Shown: piece by piece, positions 18,039-26,638 of the stretch | Layout: each line of letters starts with the position of its first letter | How positions within the stretch are numbered: position 1 is the stretch's first letter | DNA from: DASSJT01 sp035691065 | GTDB lineage: Bacteria > Actinomycetota > Actinomycetes > Actinomycetales > Dermatophilaceae | Reading direction: 5' to 3' | DNA length: 64,000 nt | Assembly (NCBI GenBank): GCA_035691065.1 | Contig: DASSJT010000203.1 | Coordinates: forward strand, 8,724-72,723 | Notes under the pieces: model-generated | What the model saw: only the letters and a program-made list of their open reading frames with translations | What the model was told of the DNA's origin: nothing | Database searches by the model: none | Made by a program: the position numbers and the translations under genes

Positions 18039-19475
18039 TCATGCAGTCTCGGCGATCTGCGTCCCCTCGAGTGGTAGCCGCACGGTGAAGGTTGTCTGCC
18101 CCGGCTCGGAGGTGACCTTGAGGTATCCGCGGTGCTTGTTCACCACGATGCGCCACGCGATGTCCAACCCGAGACCGGTTCCTTGACCGATCGGCTTCGT
18201 GGTGAAGAAGGGCTCGAAGATCCGGTCCTTGATGTCGCTCGGGATGCCGGGGCCGGTGTCGGCAATCTGGACAATGGCGTACTCGTCGTCATGGTGCGTC
18301 CGGACGGTCAACGTCCCGTCGGCACCCATCGCCTGCACGGCGTTGTCGATAAGGTTCGTCCACACCTGGTTGAGCTCCGCGGCATAGGAAGGCACCGGCG
18401 GGAGCGTGTCGTCGTACTCCTTGACCACCGTGATGTCCGGCGGGATCTTGCCAGCCATCATCACCAGAGTGCTGTCCAGCAACTGCCGCAGGTCAGCGGT
18501 CTGATGCGGTGACCGGTCCATCTGGGAGTACTGCCTCGCGGCGTCGACAAGCGTTGAGATGCGCGTCGTCGAGTCGGTGATCTCCTTCATCAACAGCTCG
18601 GTGTCGATGGTGTAGTAGAGCCAGTGGATTGCGCCGGCAAGGGAGTCGGTCGGGGCGGCGTTTGCGACCAGATCCAGCCAGTCGCCGTCGATCCCAGCCT
18701 GCACGAACGTCGGCGCGATCTGGTGCGCCGGCTCGACGCCGTGGTCGGTAAGCCAGTCGCTGAGCTCGTCCTCACGATCGGCCGACTCGATGGCGGAGAA
18801 CTCCGGCGCCTCGGCAACCCGCTGCGCGGCCTCGTCCTGGAACTTGATGAGGGTTTGTAGTGCAGCCTCGTCAAGGTGCCCGGCGGCGAGGGCCGCGAGC
18901 TTCTCGCGCATCTTGGACACGCGTTGCTGCAACGTCGCAGTGGCACGCACAGCGGCCGCCGCCGGGTTGTTCAGCTCGTGCGTGAGCCCCGCCGACAGGG
19001 ACCCGAGGGCGAGCAGCCGTTCTCGCTGTGCGACCGTGCGCTGCCGCGTGGTGAAGCCCTGGAACAGGCCGCTCAGCAGGTGCTGGGCCATCGGGAACCA
19101 CTGCTGCATCACGTCGCGCAGCACTGACCCGTCCATCTCGAAGAACATGCTCGGCTCGGTCACCCGGACGGATGAGTCATAGACCTGCGGCACCAGGTCA
19201 CCCAGGTATGCCGTCCAGGCGCCGACATACGAACCGCGGAAGGACGTGCGGCTCACCTCGACGTCCTCGTCGCCGACTTTCCGGGACATCACGAGGGCGC
19301 CCTCCAGCAACACGTAGAAACAGGAGGCGTCCTCACCCTGACGGTAGAGCCATCCGGGTTCCACCTGGACGACCTTGCCGTGCTCACAGAGATACCGCAG
19401 CCGATCATCGGAGAGCGCCTCGAACAGGAACAGCGTGCGCAGGAGCTCTGGTGTGCAGTCGGGAACGCGGTTCAT
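18039..19475 (-). CDS. Sensor histidine kinase with cyclic-nucleotide-binding domain
   Basis: Soluble kinase of 478 aa, with no membrane segment. Residues about 8-125 form a CRP-like cNMP domain (LFLFEALSDDRLRYLCEHGKV, then GEDASCFYVLLEGALVMSRK). The H box is SLSAGLTHELNNPAAAAVRA (His about residue 166), followed by N box NQVWTNLIDNAVQAMG, DTGPGIP, FEPFFTTKP and GQGTGLGLDIA. The stop lies 74 bases from the convergent adenosine deaminase. The upstream gene, 15 bases away, encodes a receiver-thioredoxin-reductase fusion that is its obvious phosphotransfer partner. The ligand (cAMP, cGMP or redox signal) is unknown. Confidence 0.92.
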   Translation of the reverse strand: MNRVPDCTPELLRTLFLFEALSDDRLRYLCEHGKVVQVEPGWLYRQGEDASCFYVLLEGALVMSRKVGDEDVEVSRTSFRGSYVGAWTAYLGDLVPQVYDSSVRVTEPSMFFEMDGSVLRDVMQQWFPMAQHLLSGLFQGFTTRQRTVAQRERLLALGSLSAGLTHELNNPAAAAVRATATLQQRVSKMREKLAALAAGHLDEAALQTLIKFQDEAAQRVAEAPEFSAIESADREDELSDWLTDHGVEPAHQIAPTFVQAGIDGDWLDLVANAAPTDSLAGAIHWLYYTIDTELLMKEITDSTTRISTLVDAARQYSQMDRSPHQTADLRQLLDSTLVMMAGKIPPDITVVKEYDDTLPPVPSYAAELNQVWTNLIDNAVQAMGADGTLTVRTHHDDEYAIVQIADTGPGIPSDIKDRIFEPFFTTKPIGQGTGLGLDIAWRIVVNKHRGYLKVTSEPGQTTFTVRLPLEGTQIAETA

Positions 19476-19490
19476 CTGGCCTCCAGCGGC

Positions 19491-21185
19491 TTAGAGCTTT
19501 TCGAGGAAGCGGTGCACGAGCATCACCGCCATGGCACCCTCGCCTACTGCAGAAGCGACACGTTTCACCGAGTCGGCTCTGGCGTCCCCCGCAACGAACA
19601 CGCCGGGAACACTCGTCTCGAGGTGGTAGGGGTCACGGTCAAGCGTCCAGCCGCTCGGCCGGAGCCCGTCCACCAGAAGGTCCGGGCCGGAGAGCACAAA
19701 CCCGTGCTCGTCGCGCATGATTGCGTCGCCGAGCCAGTCCGTGCGTGGCTCCGCCCCAATGAAGACGAACAACCACTGGGTGTCCACTGATTCCTTCTCG
19801 CCAGTCGTGGCATCCAGCAGGGTCAATGCCTCGACGTGGTCTGCGCCGTGGGCCTCGACGACGCTGGTTCCCATGCGGACGTGGATGTTCGGTGTCGCCT
19901 CGATCTGGCTGATGAGATAGGAGGACATCGACTGGGTCAGGGAGGAGCCACGGGTCAGCATGGTCACTGACCGGCACCGCCGTGCGAGGTGGACGGCCGC
20001 CTGCCCAGCGGAGTTGGCCCCGCCGACGACATAGACGTCCTGGCCAGCGCAGCTGATCGCCTCGGTGAGTGCGGCACCGTAGAACACGCCGCGACCGGTA
20101 AGCGCTTCGGCACCGGGCGCATCGAGCTGTCGGTAGGCAACCCCGGTCGCCAGGATGGCCGTGTGGGCCTCGATGCGACCGCCGTCGGCGAAACGGATGA
20201 CGCGTGCCGCGCCGTGCGTCTCCACGGCGTTCACCTCTCGCGCGCTGATCACCTCGGCGCCGAACTTGAGCGCCTGGCGGCGGGCGCGCTCCGCCAGCTG
20301 GGAGCCGGAGATGCCGTCGGGGAAGCCGAGGTAGTTCTCGATGCGCGAGCTCTGGCCGGCTTGCCCACCGGTCGCTGTGCGTTCGATCAGGACGGTGCGC
20401 AGGCCCTCGGACGCGGCATAGACAGCAGCACCCAACCCGGCGGGCCCTCCGCCAACGACGATGACGTCGTAGAACTCGGCAGCGGGATCCGTGGCAAGCC
20501 CCACATGGGAGGCGATGTCGGCGTCGCTGGGTGTGCGGAGCACCTCCCCTTCGGGGGTGATGACCACTGGGATGCATCCCTCGTCCGACACCTCTGCGGC
20601 GGTCAACAAACGCTGACCCTCGGGCTCCGTGGCGGCATACCAGCGATAAGGCACCCGGTTGCGGGCCAGGAAATCCCGCACCTCGAACGAACGTGCGGAC
20701 CAGCGATGCCCGATCACCTTGGTCTCGGGGACCGGCCCGTGCGCCGTTCTGGCCCACTCCTGAAGCAACTCGGTGACGACCGGGTACAGCTTCTCCTCCG
20801 GAGGGTCCCAGGGTTTGAGCAGGTAGTGGTCGACGTCTACCAGGTTGATCGCCTGGATGGCTGCATCCGTGTCGGCGTAGGCGGTCAGCAGGACCCGCCG
20901 GGCAGAGGGGAAGATGTCCATGGCCTGCTCAAGGAACTCGATGCCATTCATCTGCGGCATCCGGTAGTCCGCCATGATCACCGCGACCTGCTCGCCGCGG
21001 AGCTTGAGCTCACGCAACGCCTCGAGTGTCTGCGGCCCGCTCTCGCCACGGACGACCCGATGCTCCGAGCCGTATTCGCGACGCAGATCGCGGGCGACCG
21101 CCCTTGACACGCTCGGGTCGTCATCGACCGTGACGATCGCTGGCCGGCTGAGCCGGTCATCGGGTCTGGGTCCGGCCAACCTCAC
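19491..21185 (-). CDS. Fused response regulator / thioredoxin-reductase-like flavoprotein
   Basis: 564-aa fusion. The receiver domain (about 15-140) has VDDD, Asp acceptor in IMADYRMPQMNG and LLKPW. A middle stretch of about 100 residues containing PYRWYAATEPEGQ is glutaredoxin-like. The C-terminal FAD/NAD domain has VVGGGPAGLGAAVYA, GGQAGQSSRIENYLGFP, VVGGANSAGQAA and the FAD end GVFVAGDAR. The CxxC redox pair of true thioredoxin reductases is absent: the spot reads GVFYGAALTEA. So electron transfer to a disulfide by the usual route is unlikely. GTG 21185 has a strong ribosome site (GGGGGAGGGA) and overlaps the upstream gene by 29 bp. It is probably phosphorylated by the neighbouring kinase. 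Confidence 0.92.
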   Translation of the reverse strand: MRLAGPRPDDRLSRPAIVTVDDDPSVSRAVARDLRREYGSEHRVVRGESGPQTLEALRELKLRGEQVAVIMADYRMPQMNGIEFLEQAMDIFPSARRVLLTAYADTDAAIQAINLVDVDHYLLKPWDPPEEKLYPVVTELLQEWARTAHGPVPETKVIGHRWSARSFEVRDFLARNRVPYRWYAATEPEGQRLLTAAEVSDEGCIPVVITPEGEVLRTPSDADIASHVGLATDPAAEFYDVIVVGGGPAGLGAAVYAASEGLRTVLIERTATGGQAGQSSRIENYLGFPDGISGSQLAERARRQALKFGAEVISAREVNAVETHGAARVIRFADGGRIEAHTAILATGVAYRQLDAPGAEALTGRGVFYGAALTEAISCAGQDVYVVGGANSAGQAAVHLARRCRSVTMLTRGSSLTQSMSSYLISQIEATPNIHVRMGTSVVEAHGADHVEALTLLDATTGEKESVDTQWLFVFIGAEPRTDWLGDAIMRDEHGFVLSGPDLLVDGLRPSGWTLDRDPYHLETSVPGVFVAGDARADSVKRVASAVGEGAMAVMLVHRFLEKL

Positions 21186-24100
21186 TCCCTCCCCCGTCCT
21201 GGCGGACTACCGCAGGCCTCCTCGATCCTAGGTCAGGTGTTTCGGGTGGCGGACCGTACCCGCCCCCGCCAGGGGTCTCGATGACAAACACGTCGGCCGC
21301 CTCCACCTCTACCGAGTCGCGCCCGGCCACCGGCGAGGTGGTGCCGTCGGTGTGCTCGATCCATTGGCGGCCGAGGGCGCCGGGCGCCCCGCCGGCCATG
21401 CCGTAGGGCGCGATCCGCCGGTGGCTGCTGAGCAGGGTGACCGTCATCGGGGTCAGGAAACGGAGGCGACGTCGACCCCCAGAGCCGCCGTGGTGGCGGC
21501 CGGAGCCGCCGCTGCCATGTCGGATCTCATAGCTCTCGAGTCGGACGGGGAAGCGCCACTCGAGGACCTCGGGGTCGGTCAGCCGGGAGTTGGTCATGTG
21601 GGTCTGCACGACATCAGTGCCGTCGAAGTCAGGCCCGGCGCCTGAGCCGCTGGCCACCGTCTCGTAGTACTGGTAGCGGTCGTCGCCGAAGGCGAAGTTG
21701 TTCATCGTGCCCGACCCTTCAGCCTGGACGCCCAGGGCGGCATACAACGCCCCGGTCACCGCCTGGGACGTCTCGACGTTGCCGGCGACGACTGCGGCGG
21801 GGTAGCAGGGAGCGAGCAGGCTGCCTTGCGGGATGGTGACCTCAACCGGCTCGAGACAGCCGGCGTTCAGGGGGATGTCGTCGTCGACCAGGGAGCGGAG
21901 CACGTAGAGGATCGCGGCCATCGTGACCGACGAAGGTGCATTGGAGTTGTCCGGTTGCTGGTCCGACGTACCGGTGAAGTCGATGTGGGCGGAACGCGTC
22001 TCGTGGTCGACGGTGATCACGACTTTGATGACTGCTCCGGAGTCGAGCTCGTAGCGGTAGGCACCTCCTGGCAGGTTCGCGATGACCCGGCGCACTGCCT
22101 CGGCGGCGTTCTCCCTCACGTGCCCCATGTAGGCCATCACCACATCGAGACCGAAATCCTCGACAAGGGCGTGCAGCTCGGTGACTCCCTTTTCGTTGGC
22201 TGCCAGCTGCGCTCGCAGATCGGCCAGGTTGTCATCCGGGCTCCGGGCCGGGTACTGGCCGCCGGTCAGCAGCTCATGGAGCTCGTGCTCGAGCATCCGG
22301 CCATCCCGAGTGAGGAGTGCGTTGTCGATCAGGACGCCCTCCTCCTCGACCCGGCGGCTGAAGGGTGGCATCGAGCCCGGGGTCAGGCCACCGACGTCCG
22401 CATGGTGGCCTCGGGAGGCGACGTAGAACAGAACGCGTCCGCGACCGTCGAAGACGGGGGTCACCACCGTGATGTCGGGCAGGTGGGTTCCGCCTCGGTA
22501 GGGGTTGTTGAGGACGTAGGAGTCACCGGGTCGCATCCGTCCGGCGTTGGCCTCGATCACCGCCTTGATCGACTCGCCCATCGACCCGAGGTGCACGGGA
22601 ATGTGGGGTGCGTTGGCCACCAGATGACCATCGGGATCGAAGAGGGCGCAGGAGAAGTCGAGCCGCTCCTTGATGTTGACCGAGTTGGCGGTGGCCCGCA
22701 GTCGCTCGCCCATCTGCTCCGCGATGGACATGAAGAGGTTGTTGAACAGCTCTAGCAGCACGGGGTCGACATCGGTGGTGGCTCCGGGCTCCCCGGCTCG
22801 GGCCGCTGTCCGCTCCAACATGAGGTGGTTGTGGTCGGTGACCCGAGCCTGCCAGCCCAGGTCGACCACCGTGGTGGCGTTGGCCTCAGCAATGATGGCA
22901 GGCCCCTCCACCACGTCGCCGGAGGAGAGCTCCTCGCGGCGGAACAGGTCCACCTCGGCCCATTCGTCGGTGTACATGCGCACCCTCGAGGCCGGTCTCA
23001 GTGCGCCTTCGCGGGCCGTGCTCATGACCTCGTCTGGATGGGACTCGGTGCGCGCCGTCAGCTCCACGGACACGGCCTCCACGATCACGGGGCGTTCGGG
23101 CATGAGGAAGGAGAACCTCCGCCGGTACACGCGCTCGAACTCCTGGAGCATGTCCTCGATGTCTCGGCAAGGTACTTCGACTGCAGTGTCGGTGCCGGCG
23201 TACTTGAGGTGGGCTCGGCGCACCACGGACATCCGTTCCATGGGCACGCCCTGGTCGGCCAGCTCGCGCCTCCCGGCGTCGATGAGCGGTGCGACCGCCG
23301 CGTCGAGTCCATCCCGCCCCAGCACGGAAAGCGGTGCCTCGACGGCCGTCTCCCGCGTGGCGGTGACGTCGGCCAGGCCCATGCCGTATGCCGACAGGAC
23401 GCCGGCGAAGGGGTGGATGAGAATCCGGGTCATACCGAGTCGGTCGGCGACAGCGCAGGCGTGCTGACCACCCGCGCCTCCGAATGTCGACAGCGTGTAG
23501 CGGGTGATGTCGTGGCCACGCTGCACCGACACCTTCTTGATCGCGTCCGCCATGTTGCTGACCGCGATGCGCAGGAAGCCGGCGGCCACCTCCTCGGGGC
23601 TGCGCCCGTCCTCGATCGTGTCGGCCAGGTCCCGGAAGGCGCGCGCCACCAGCTCGGCGTCCAGCGGCTCGTCGCCGTCGTCGCCGAAGACCGCCGGAAA
23701 GTGCGCCGGCTGGATGCGTCCCAGCATGACGTTGGCGTCGGTGACCGTCAGGGGCCCGCCCCGGCGGTAGGCGACCGGCCCGGGATCGGCGCCTGCAGAC
23801 GACGGTCCGACGCGGTACCGCTGGCCATCGAACTGCAGGATCGACCCGCCCCCTGCGGCAACGGTGTGGATGCTCATGACGGGCGCGCGGACTCGCACGC
23901 CAGCGATCTGGGTGTCGTACTGCCGCTCGAACTCCCCGGCGTAGTGAGACACGTCGGTGGAGGTCCCGCCCATGTCGAACCCGATGACGTGGGACAGGTC
24001 GGCCGCCTCCGCGGTCCGAGCCATTCCGACGATGCCTCCGGCGGGTCCGGAGAGGATCGCGTCCTTGCCGCGGAAATGGTGCGCCTCGGTGAGACCTCCC

Positions 24101-24822
24101 GATGAGCGCATGAACTGACATCTCACGCCCGGCAGTGCGCTGCTCACCTGGTCCACGTAGCGCCGCAGGATGGGCGACAGGTAGGCGTCGACGATGGTGG
24201 TGTCTCCGCGCGAGACCAGCTTCATCAACGGGCTGACCTCGTGGGAGAGGGAGATCTGGGTGAAGCCCATGTCCCGGGCAAGCTTCCCGATCTGCAGCTC
24301 GTGACCAGGGTTTCGGAAGGCGTGCATCAGGACGACCGCCACGCTGCGGAAGCCACGGTCGAACGCAGCCTCCAGCCCTGGTCGCAGCGACCCTGGATCG
24401 AGGGGAGTCACCACCTCGCCCCTGGCGTCGAGCCGCTCGGTGACCTCGACGACGACCGAGTGCAGCAGGTCGGGCAGCTCGATGCGCCGGTCGAAGATCC
24501 GGGGCCGGTTCTGGTAGGCGATGCGCTGGGCATCGGCGAAGCCGCGGGTGGTCACGAGGACCGTCGGCTCGCCCTTGCGTTCCAGCAGGGCGTTCGTGGC
24601 GACTGTCGTGCCCATCTTCACCGCTGAGATGTCCTCGACGGGGATCGGCTCGCTGTCTCCGAGCCCGAGCACCTCGCGGATCCCGGCGATCGCTGCGTCC
24701 TCGTACCGCTTGGCGTTCTCCGAAAGCAGCTTGTGGGTGACCAGGGCTCCGTCCCCGCGACGGGCGACCACGTCGGTGAACGTACCTCCGCGGTCGACCC
24801 AGAACTCCCATGGTCCTGTCAT
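21157..24822 (-). CDS. 5-oxoprolinase / hydantoinase HyuA-HyuB fusion protein
   Basis: ATP-dependent opening of a 5-oxoproline or hydantoin-type ring, 1221 aa, the length of fused bacterial and eukaryotic 5-oxoprolinases. The HyuA half (1 to about 680) starts WVDRGGTFTDVVARRGD and has IGFDMGGTSTDVS and GGAGGQHACAVADRLG. The HyuB half has LFNNLFMSIAEQMGERLR, NPYRGGTHLPDITVV and GSGGSGRHHGGSGG. ATG 24822 is set by a leaderless promoter, and an upstream open frame is spurious. The 3-prime end overlaps the response-regulator fusion, so the kinase-regulator pair may be co-transcribed with it. A link between glutathione turnover and the thioredoxin-reductase-like protein is tempting but is inference. 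Confidence 0.93.
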   Translation of the reverse strand: MTGPWEFWVDRGGTFTDVVARRGDGALVTHKLLSENAKRYEDAAIAGIREVLGLGDSEPIPVEDISAVKMGTTVATNALLERKGEPTVLVTTRGFADAQRIAYQNRPRIFDRRIELPDLLHSVVVEVTERLDARGEVVTPLDPGSLRPGLEAAFDRGFRSVAVVLMHAFRNPGHELQIGKLARDMGFTQISLSHEVSPLMKLVSRGDTTIVDAYLSPILRRYVDQVSSALPGVRCQFMRSSGGLTEAHHFRGKDAILSGPAGGIVGMARTAEAADLSHVIGFDMGGTSTDVSHYAGEFERQYDTQIAGVRVRAPVMSIHTVAAGGGSILQFDGQRYRVGPSSAGADPGPVAYRRGGPLTVTDANVMLGRIQPAHFPAVFGDDGDEPLDAELVARAFRDLADTIEDGRSPEEVAAGFLRIAVSNMADAIKKVSVQRGHDITRYTLSTFGGAGGQHACAVADRLGMTRILIHPFAGVLSAYGMGLADVTATRETAVEAPLSVLGRDGLDAAVAPLIDAGRRELADQGVPMERMSVVRRAHLKYAGTDTAVEVPCRDIEDMLQEFERVYRRRFSFLMPERPVIVEAVSVELTARTESHPDEVMSTAREGALRPASRVRMYTDEWAEVDLFRREELSSGDVVEGPAIIAEANATTVVDLGWQARVTDHNHLMLERTAARAGEPGATTDVDPVLLELFNNLFMSIAEQMGERLRATANSVNIKERLDFSCALFDPDGHLVANAPHIPVHLGSMGESIKAVIEANAGRMRPGDSYVLNNPYRGGTHLPDITVVTPVFDGRGRVLFYVASRGHHADVGGLTPGSMPPFSRRVEEEGVLIDNALLTRDGRMLEHELHELLTGGQYPARSPDDNLADLRAQLAANEKGVTELHALVEDFGLDVVMAYMGHVRENAAEAVRRVIANLPGGAYRYELDSGAVIKVVITVDHETRSAHIDFTGTSDQQPDNSNAPSSVTMAAILYVLRSLVDDDIPLNAGCLEPVEVTIPQGSLLAPCYPAAVVAGNVETSQAVTGALYAALGVQAEGSGTMNNFAFGDDRYQYYETVASGSGAGPDFDGTDVVQTHMTNSRLTDPEVLEWRFPVRLESYEIRHGSGGSGRHHGGSGGRRRLRFLTPMTVTLLSSHRRIAPYGMAGGAPGALGRQWIEHTDGTTSPVAGRDSVEVEAADVFVIETPGGGGYGPPPETPDLGSRRPAVVRQDGGGSEVGRTQTR

Positions 24823-24829
24823 GGGCAGC

Positions 24830-24835
24830 ATTATC
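24830..24835 (-). promoter_or_regulatory. -10 element GATAAT, leaderless start of the oxoprolinase gene
   Basis: On the minus strand GATAAT ends 7 bases before ATG 24822. No ribosome site is seen. Confidence 0.55.
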
Positions 24836-24878
24836 CGGGGCTGTCTGCCAGGGCTTCCTGCCAGGAGCGCGGGCCGGG

Positions 24879-25490
24879 TCACTTCGAGGCTGGCAGGCCG
24901 ACTGCCAGGTCTCGCTCGACCTGGGCCGGGTGTGCCGTCCCCGCACCGAGGGCCTCGGCTCGGGCCACCACCGCCGGCTCGTCCCGCATGAGGACGAGCC
25001 CCCGTCTCAGCAGGACCGTTGGTGGTTTCCGGCGCTCGGATAGGTCGCGCAGCAGTCGCCAGAGGAAGGTCACCAGCCGCGGCCGGTGCACGCAGTAGGC
25101 GGCGCGCAGGAGCCCACGTCGTCGGAGGTCGTCGATGATCTCGGCGGCGAAGATGCCCTCGGCAACGACGAGGTCGTCCAGCTCGCACGCCACCGTCGCG
25201 GTCCCGACCGCACGGCTGTGGGCGATGTCGTAGACCGGGATCACGGCGCTGCCGTGGCGGACCAGCTGGTCCAGGGCGGCCAGGGCGGCGTCCCGGTCCC
25301 AGCTGTCCGGGTGGTCCCAGTCGACGATCCCCAGCTCCTCGCTTCGGGGGACCGAGGGGTCGTCCCCGTCGCGGTAGAAGTCGTCGAGCCGGACGACCGG
25401 CCAGCCGTGGGCGGCCTGGAGCCGTGCCGCCAGCCGGGACTTGCCGGCACCGCTCGGTCCGGCGAGGATCACCACGCGGGCCAACGACAC
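24879..25490 (-). CDS. Uridine-kinase-like P-loop protein
   Basis: Likely nucleoside kinase or related ATP-binding protein, 203 aa from GTG 25490. Walker A is LAGPSGAGKS at the N-terminus, with LDDFYRDGDDP, the acceptor-binding motif of uridine kinases, and DWDHPDSWD. A downstream basic region (RRLVTFLWRLLRDLSERR-like) could be the lid. The start is uncertain: no ribosome site precedes 25490, and the frame is open back to TTG 25694 through a Pro/Gly/Ala repeat (PPGARAGA units). It is the last gene of the deoxynucleoside catabolic run, so a salvage kinase fits the setting. Confidence 0.78.
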   Translation of the reverse strand: MSLARVVILAGPSGAGKSRLAARLQAAHGWPVVRLDDFYRDGDDPSVPRSEELGIVDWDHPDSWDRDAALAALDQLVRHGSAVIPVYDIAHSRAVGTATVACELDDLVVAEGIFAAEIIDDLRRRGLLRAAYCVHRPRLVTFLWRLLRDLSERRKPPTVLLRRGLVLMRDEPAVVARAEALGAGTAHPAQVERDLAVGLPASK

Positions 25491-25520
25491 TGCCGACGGG
25501 CCACCGCCAGGAACCGCGAC

Positions 25521-25680
25521 AGGATCGGGCCCCTGTGGAGCCGCCGCAGGATCGGGCCTCTGTGGAGCCGGCGTCCCGGGGGGCGCCACGTCCCGCACGC
25601 CGGGCGGCGCCCCGGCCCGCGCCCCGGGCGGCGCCTCGGGCCCCACCCCGGGCGGCGCCCCGGCCCGCGCTCCGGGCGGC
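25521..25680. repeat. Two tandem repeat families (27 bp x2, 24 bp x4)
   Basis: AGGATCGGGCC units occur at 25521 and 25548 (period 27). GGGCGGC-centred units occur at 25602, 25626, 25650 and 25674 (period 24). On the minus strand the second family reads as 8-residue PPGARAGA/PPGVGPEA units in the kinase frame, either a disordered N-terminal tail or non-coding spacer. Confidence 0.8.
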
Positions 25681-25696
25681 AGCTCGTCGGCCAAGC

Positions 25697-26638
25697 TCAG
25701 CGACCCTTGGGGTGCCAGACGGTCTTGGTCTCCAGGAACGCGGTCAGGCGCGACAGGTCGGGCTCGGCCGTCCAGTCGGGCTCGACCGCGTCGGCACCGG
25801 CACCGCCGGGCCGAAGCACGCGCTTGAGGTTCTCCGCCGCCGCCAGCTCCAGGTCGCCCCAGCCCAGGCCCTCGACGCCCGCCGCGCCCGTGAGGTCGAT
25901 GGCGTTGACGTCGCGGTGCGAGGCCAGGTGCGGCGCCACCTCCGCCGTCAGCCCGGTGATCAGGTTGACCACCCCACCGGGCACGTCCGAGGTGGCCAGC
26001 GCTTCGGCCAGCGTGATCGCCGGGATCGGCCGCTCCTGCGACGTGAGCACCACTGCGGTGTTGCCCGACACAACCACCGGCGCGATCACCGAGACCAGCC
26101 CGAGCAGCGAGGACTGCTGCGGCGCAAGGATCGCCACGACGCCGGTCGGCTCGGGTGCCGAGATGTCGAAGTACGGGCCTGCGACCGGGTTCAGACCGCC
26201 AAGAACCTGGGTGAACTTGTCGGACCACCCGGCATACCAGACCCACCGGTCGATCGCCGCGGAGACCAGCGCTTCTGCGCGGGCCGGGGTGACACCCTCG
26301 GACGCTCGCACGTCCGACGCGAACTGTGCCCGGCGGGACTCCATCACCTCGGCAACGCGGTACAGGACCTGGCCGCGGTTGTATGCCGTGGCGCCGGCCC
26401 AGCCGGCGAAGGCGCCTCGCGCGGCCAGGACGGCGTCGCGCGCGTCCTTGCGCGAACCCATGGCCGCGTTCGCCAGGAATGTGCGCGCCCGGTTGGCCGC
26501 GAAGACCTCATAGGACCGCCCACTCTCGCTGCGGGGGAAGGCCCCGCCGATGTAGAGCTTGTAGGTCTTCTTGACCTCGACTCGCGATCCAGCGAGGCCG
26601 CTGGCGCTGGTGCCAGCGGTGGTCCTGGTCGGGCTCAC
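25697..26638 (-). CDS. Truncated aldehyde dehydrogenase paralogue without catalytic Cys
   Basis: Aldehyde-dehydrogenase-fold protein of only 313 aa against about 490 for the family. The N-terminal NAD-domain features are seen (KLYIGGAFPRSESGRSYEV, TGVVAILAPQQSSLLGLVSV, SGNTAVVLTSQERPIPAITLAE, DVPGGVVNLITG). The ELGGK glutamate motif and the catalytic cysteine half are missing, and the protein contains no cysteine at all. GTG 26638 overlaps the stop of the full-length paralogue (GTGA), so the two are translationally coupled and may form a mixed complex. It could serve as a structural or NAD-binding subunit. Confidence 0.88.
   Translation of the reverse strand: MSPTRTTAGTSASGLAGSRVEVKKTYKLYIGGAFPRSESGRSYEVFAANRARTFLANAAMGSRKDARDAVLAARGAFAGWAGATAYNRGQVLYRVAEVMESRRAQFASDVRASEGVTPARAEALVSAAIDRWVWYAGWSDKFTQVLGGLNPVAGPYFDISAPEPTGVVAILAPQQSSLLGLVSVIAPVVVSGNTAVVLTSQERPIPAITLAEALATSDVPGGVVNLITGLTAEVAPHLASHRDVNAIDLTGAAGVEGLGWGDLELAAAENLKRVLRPGGAGADAVEPDWTAEPDLSRLTAFLETKTVWHPKGR

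Noticed and set aside
22886..24946. 686-codon frame on the same strand as the oxoprolinase, other frame
   Set aside because: Arg/His/Pro-rich frame-shadow of the HyuA coding region without motifs.
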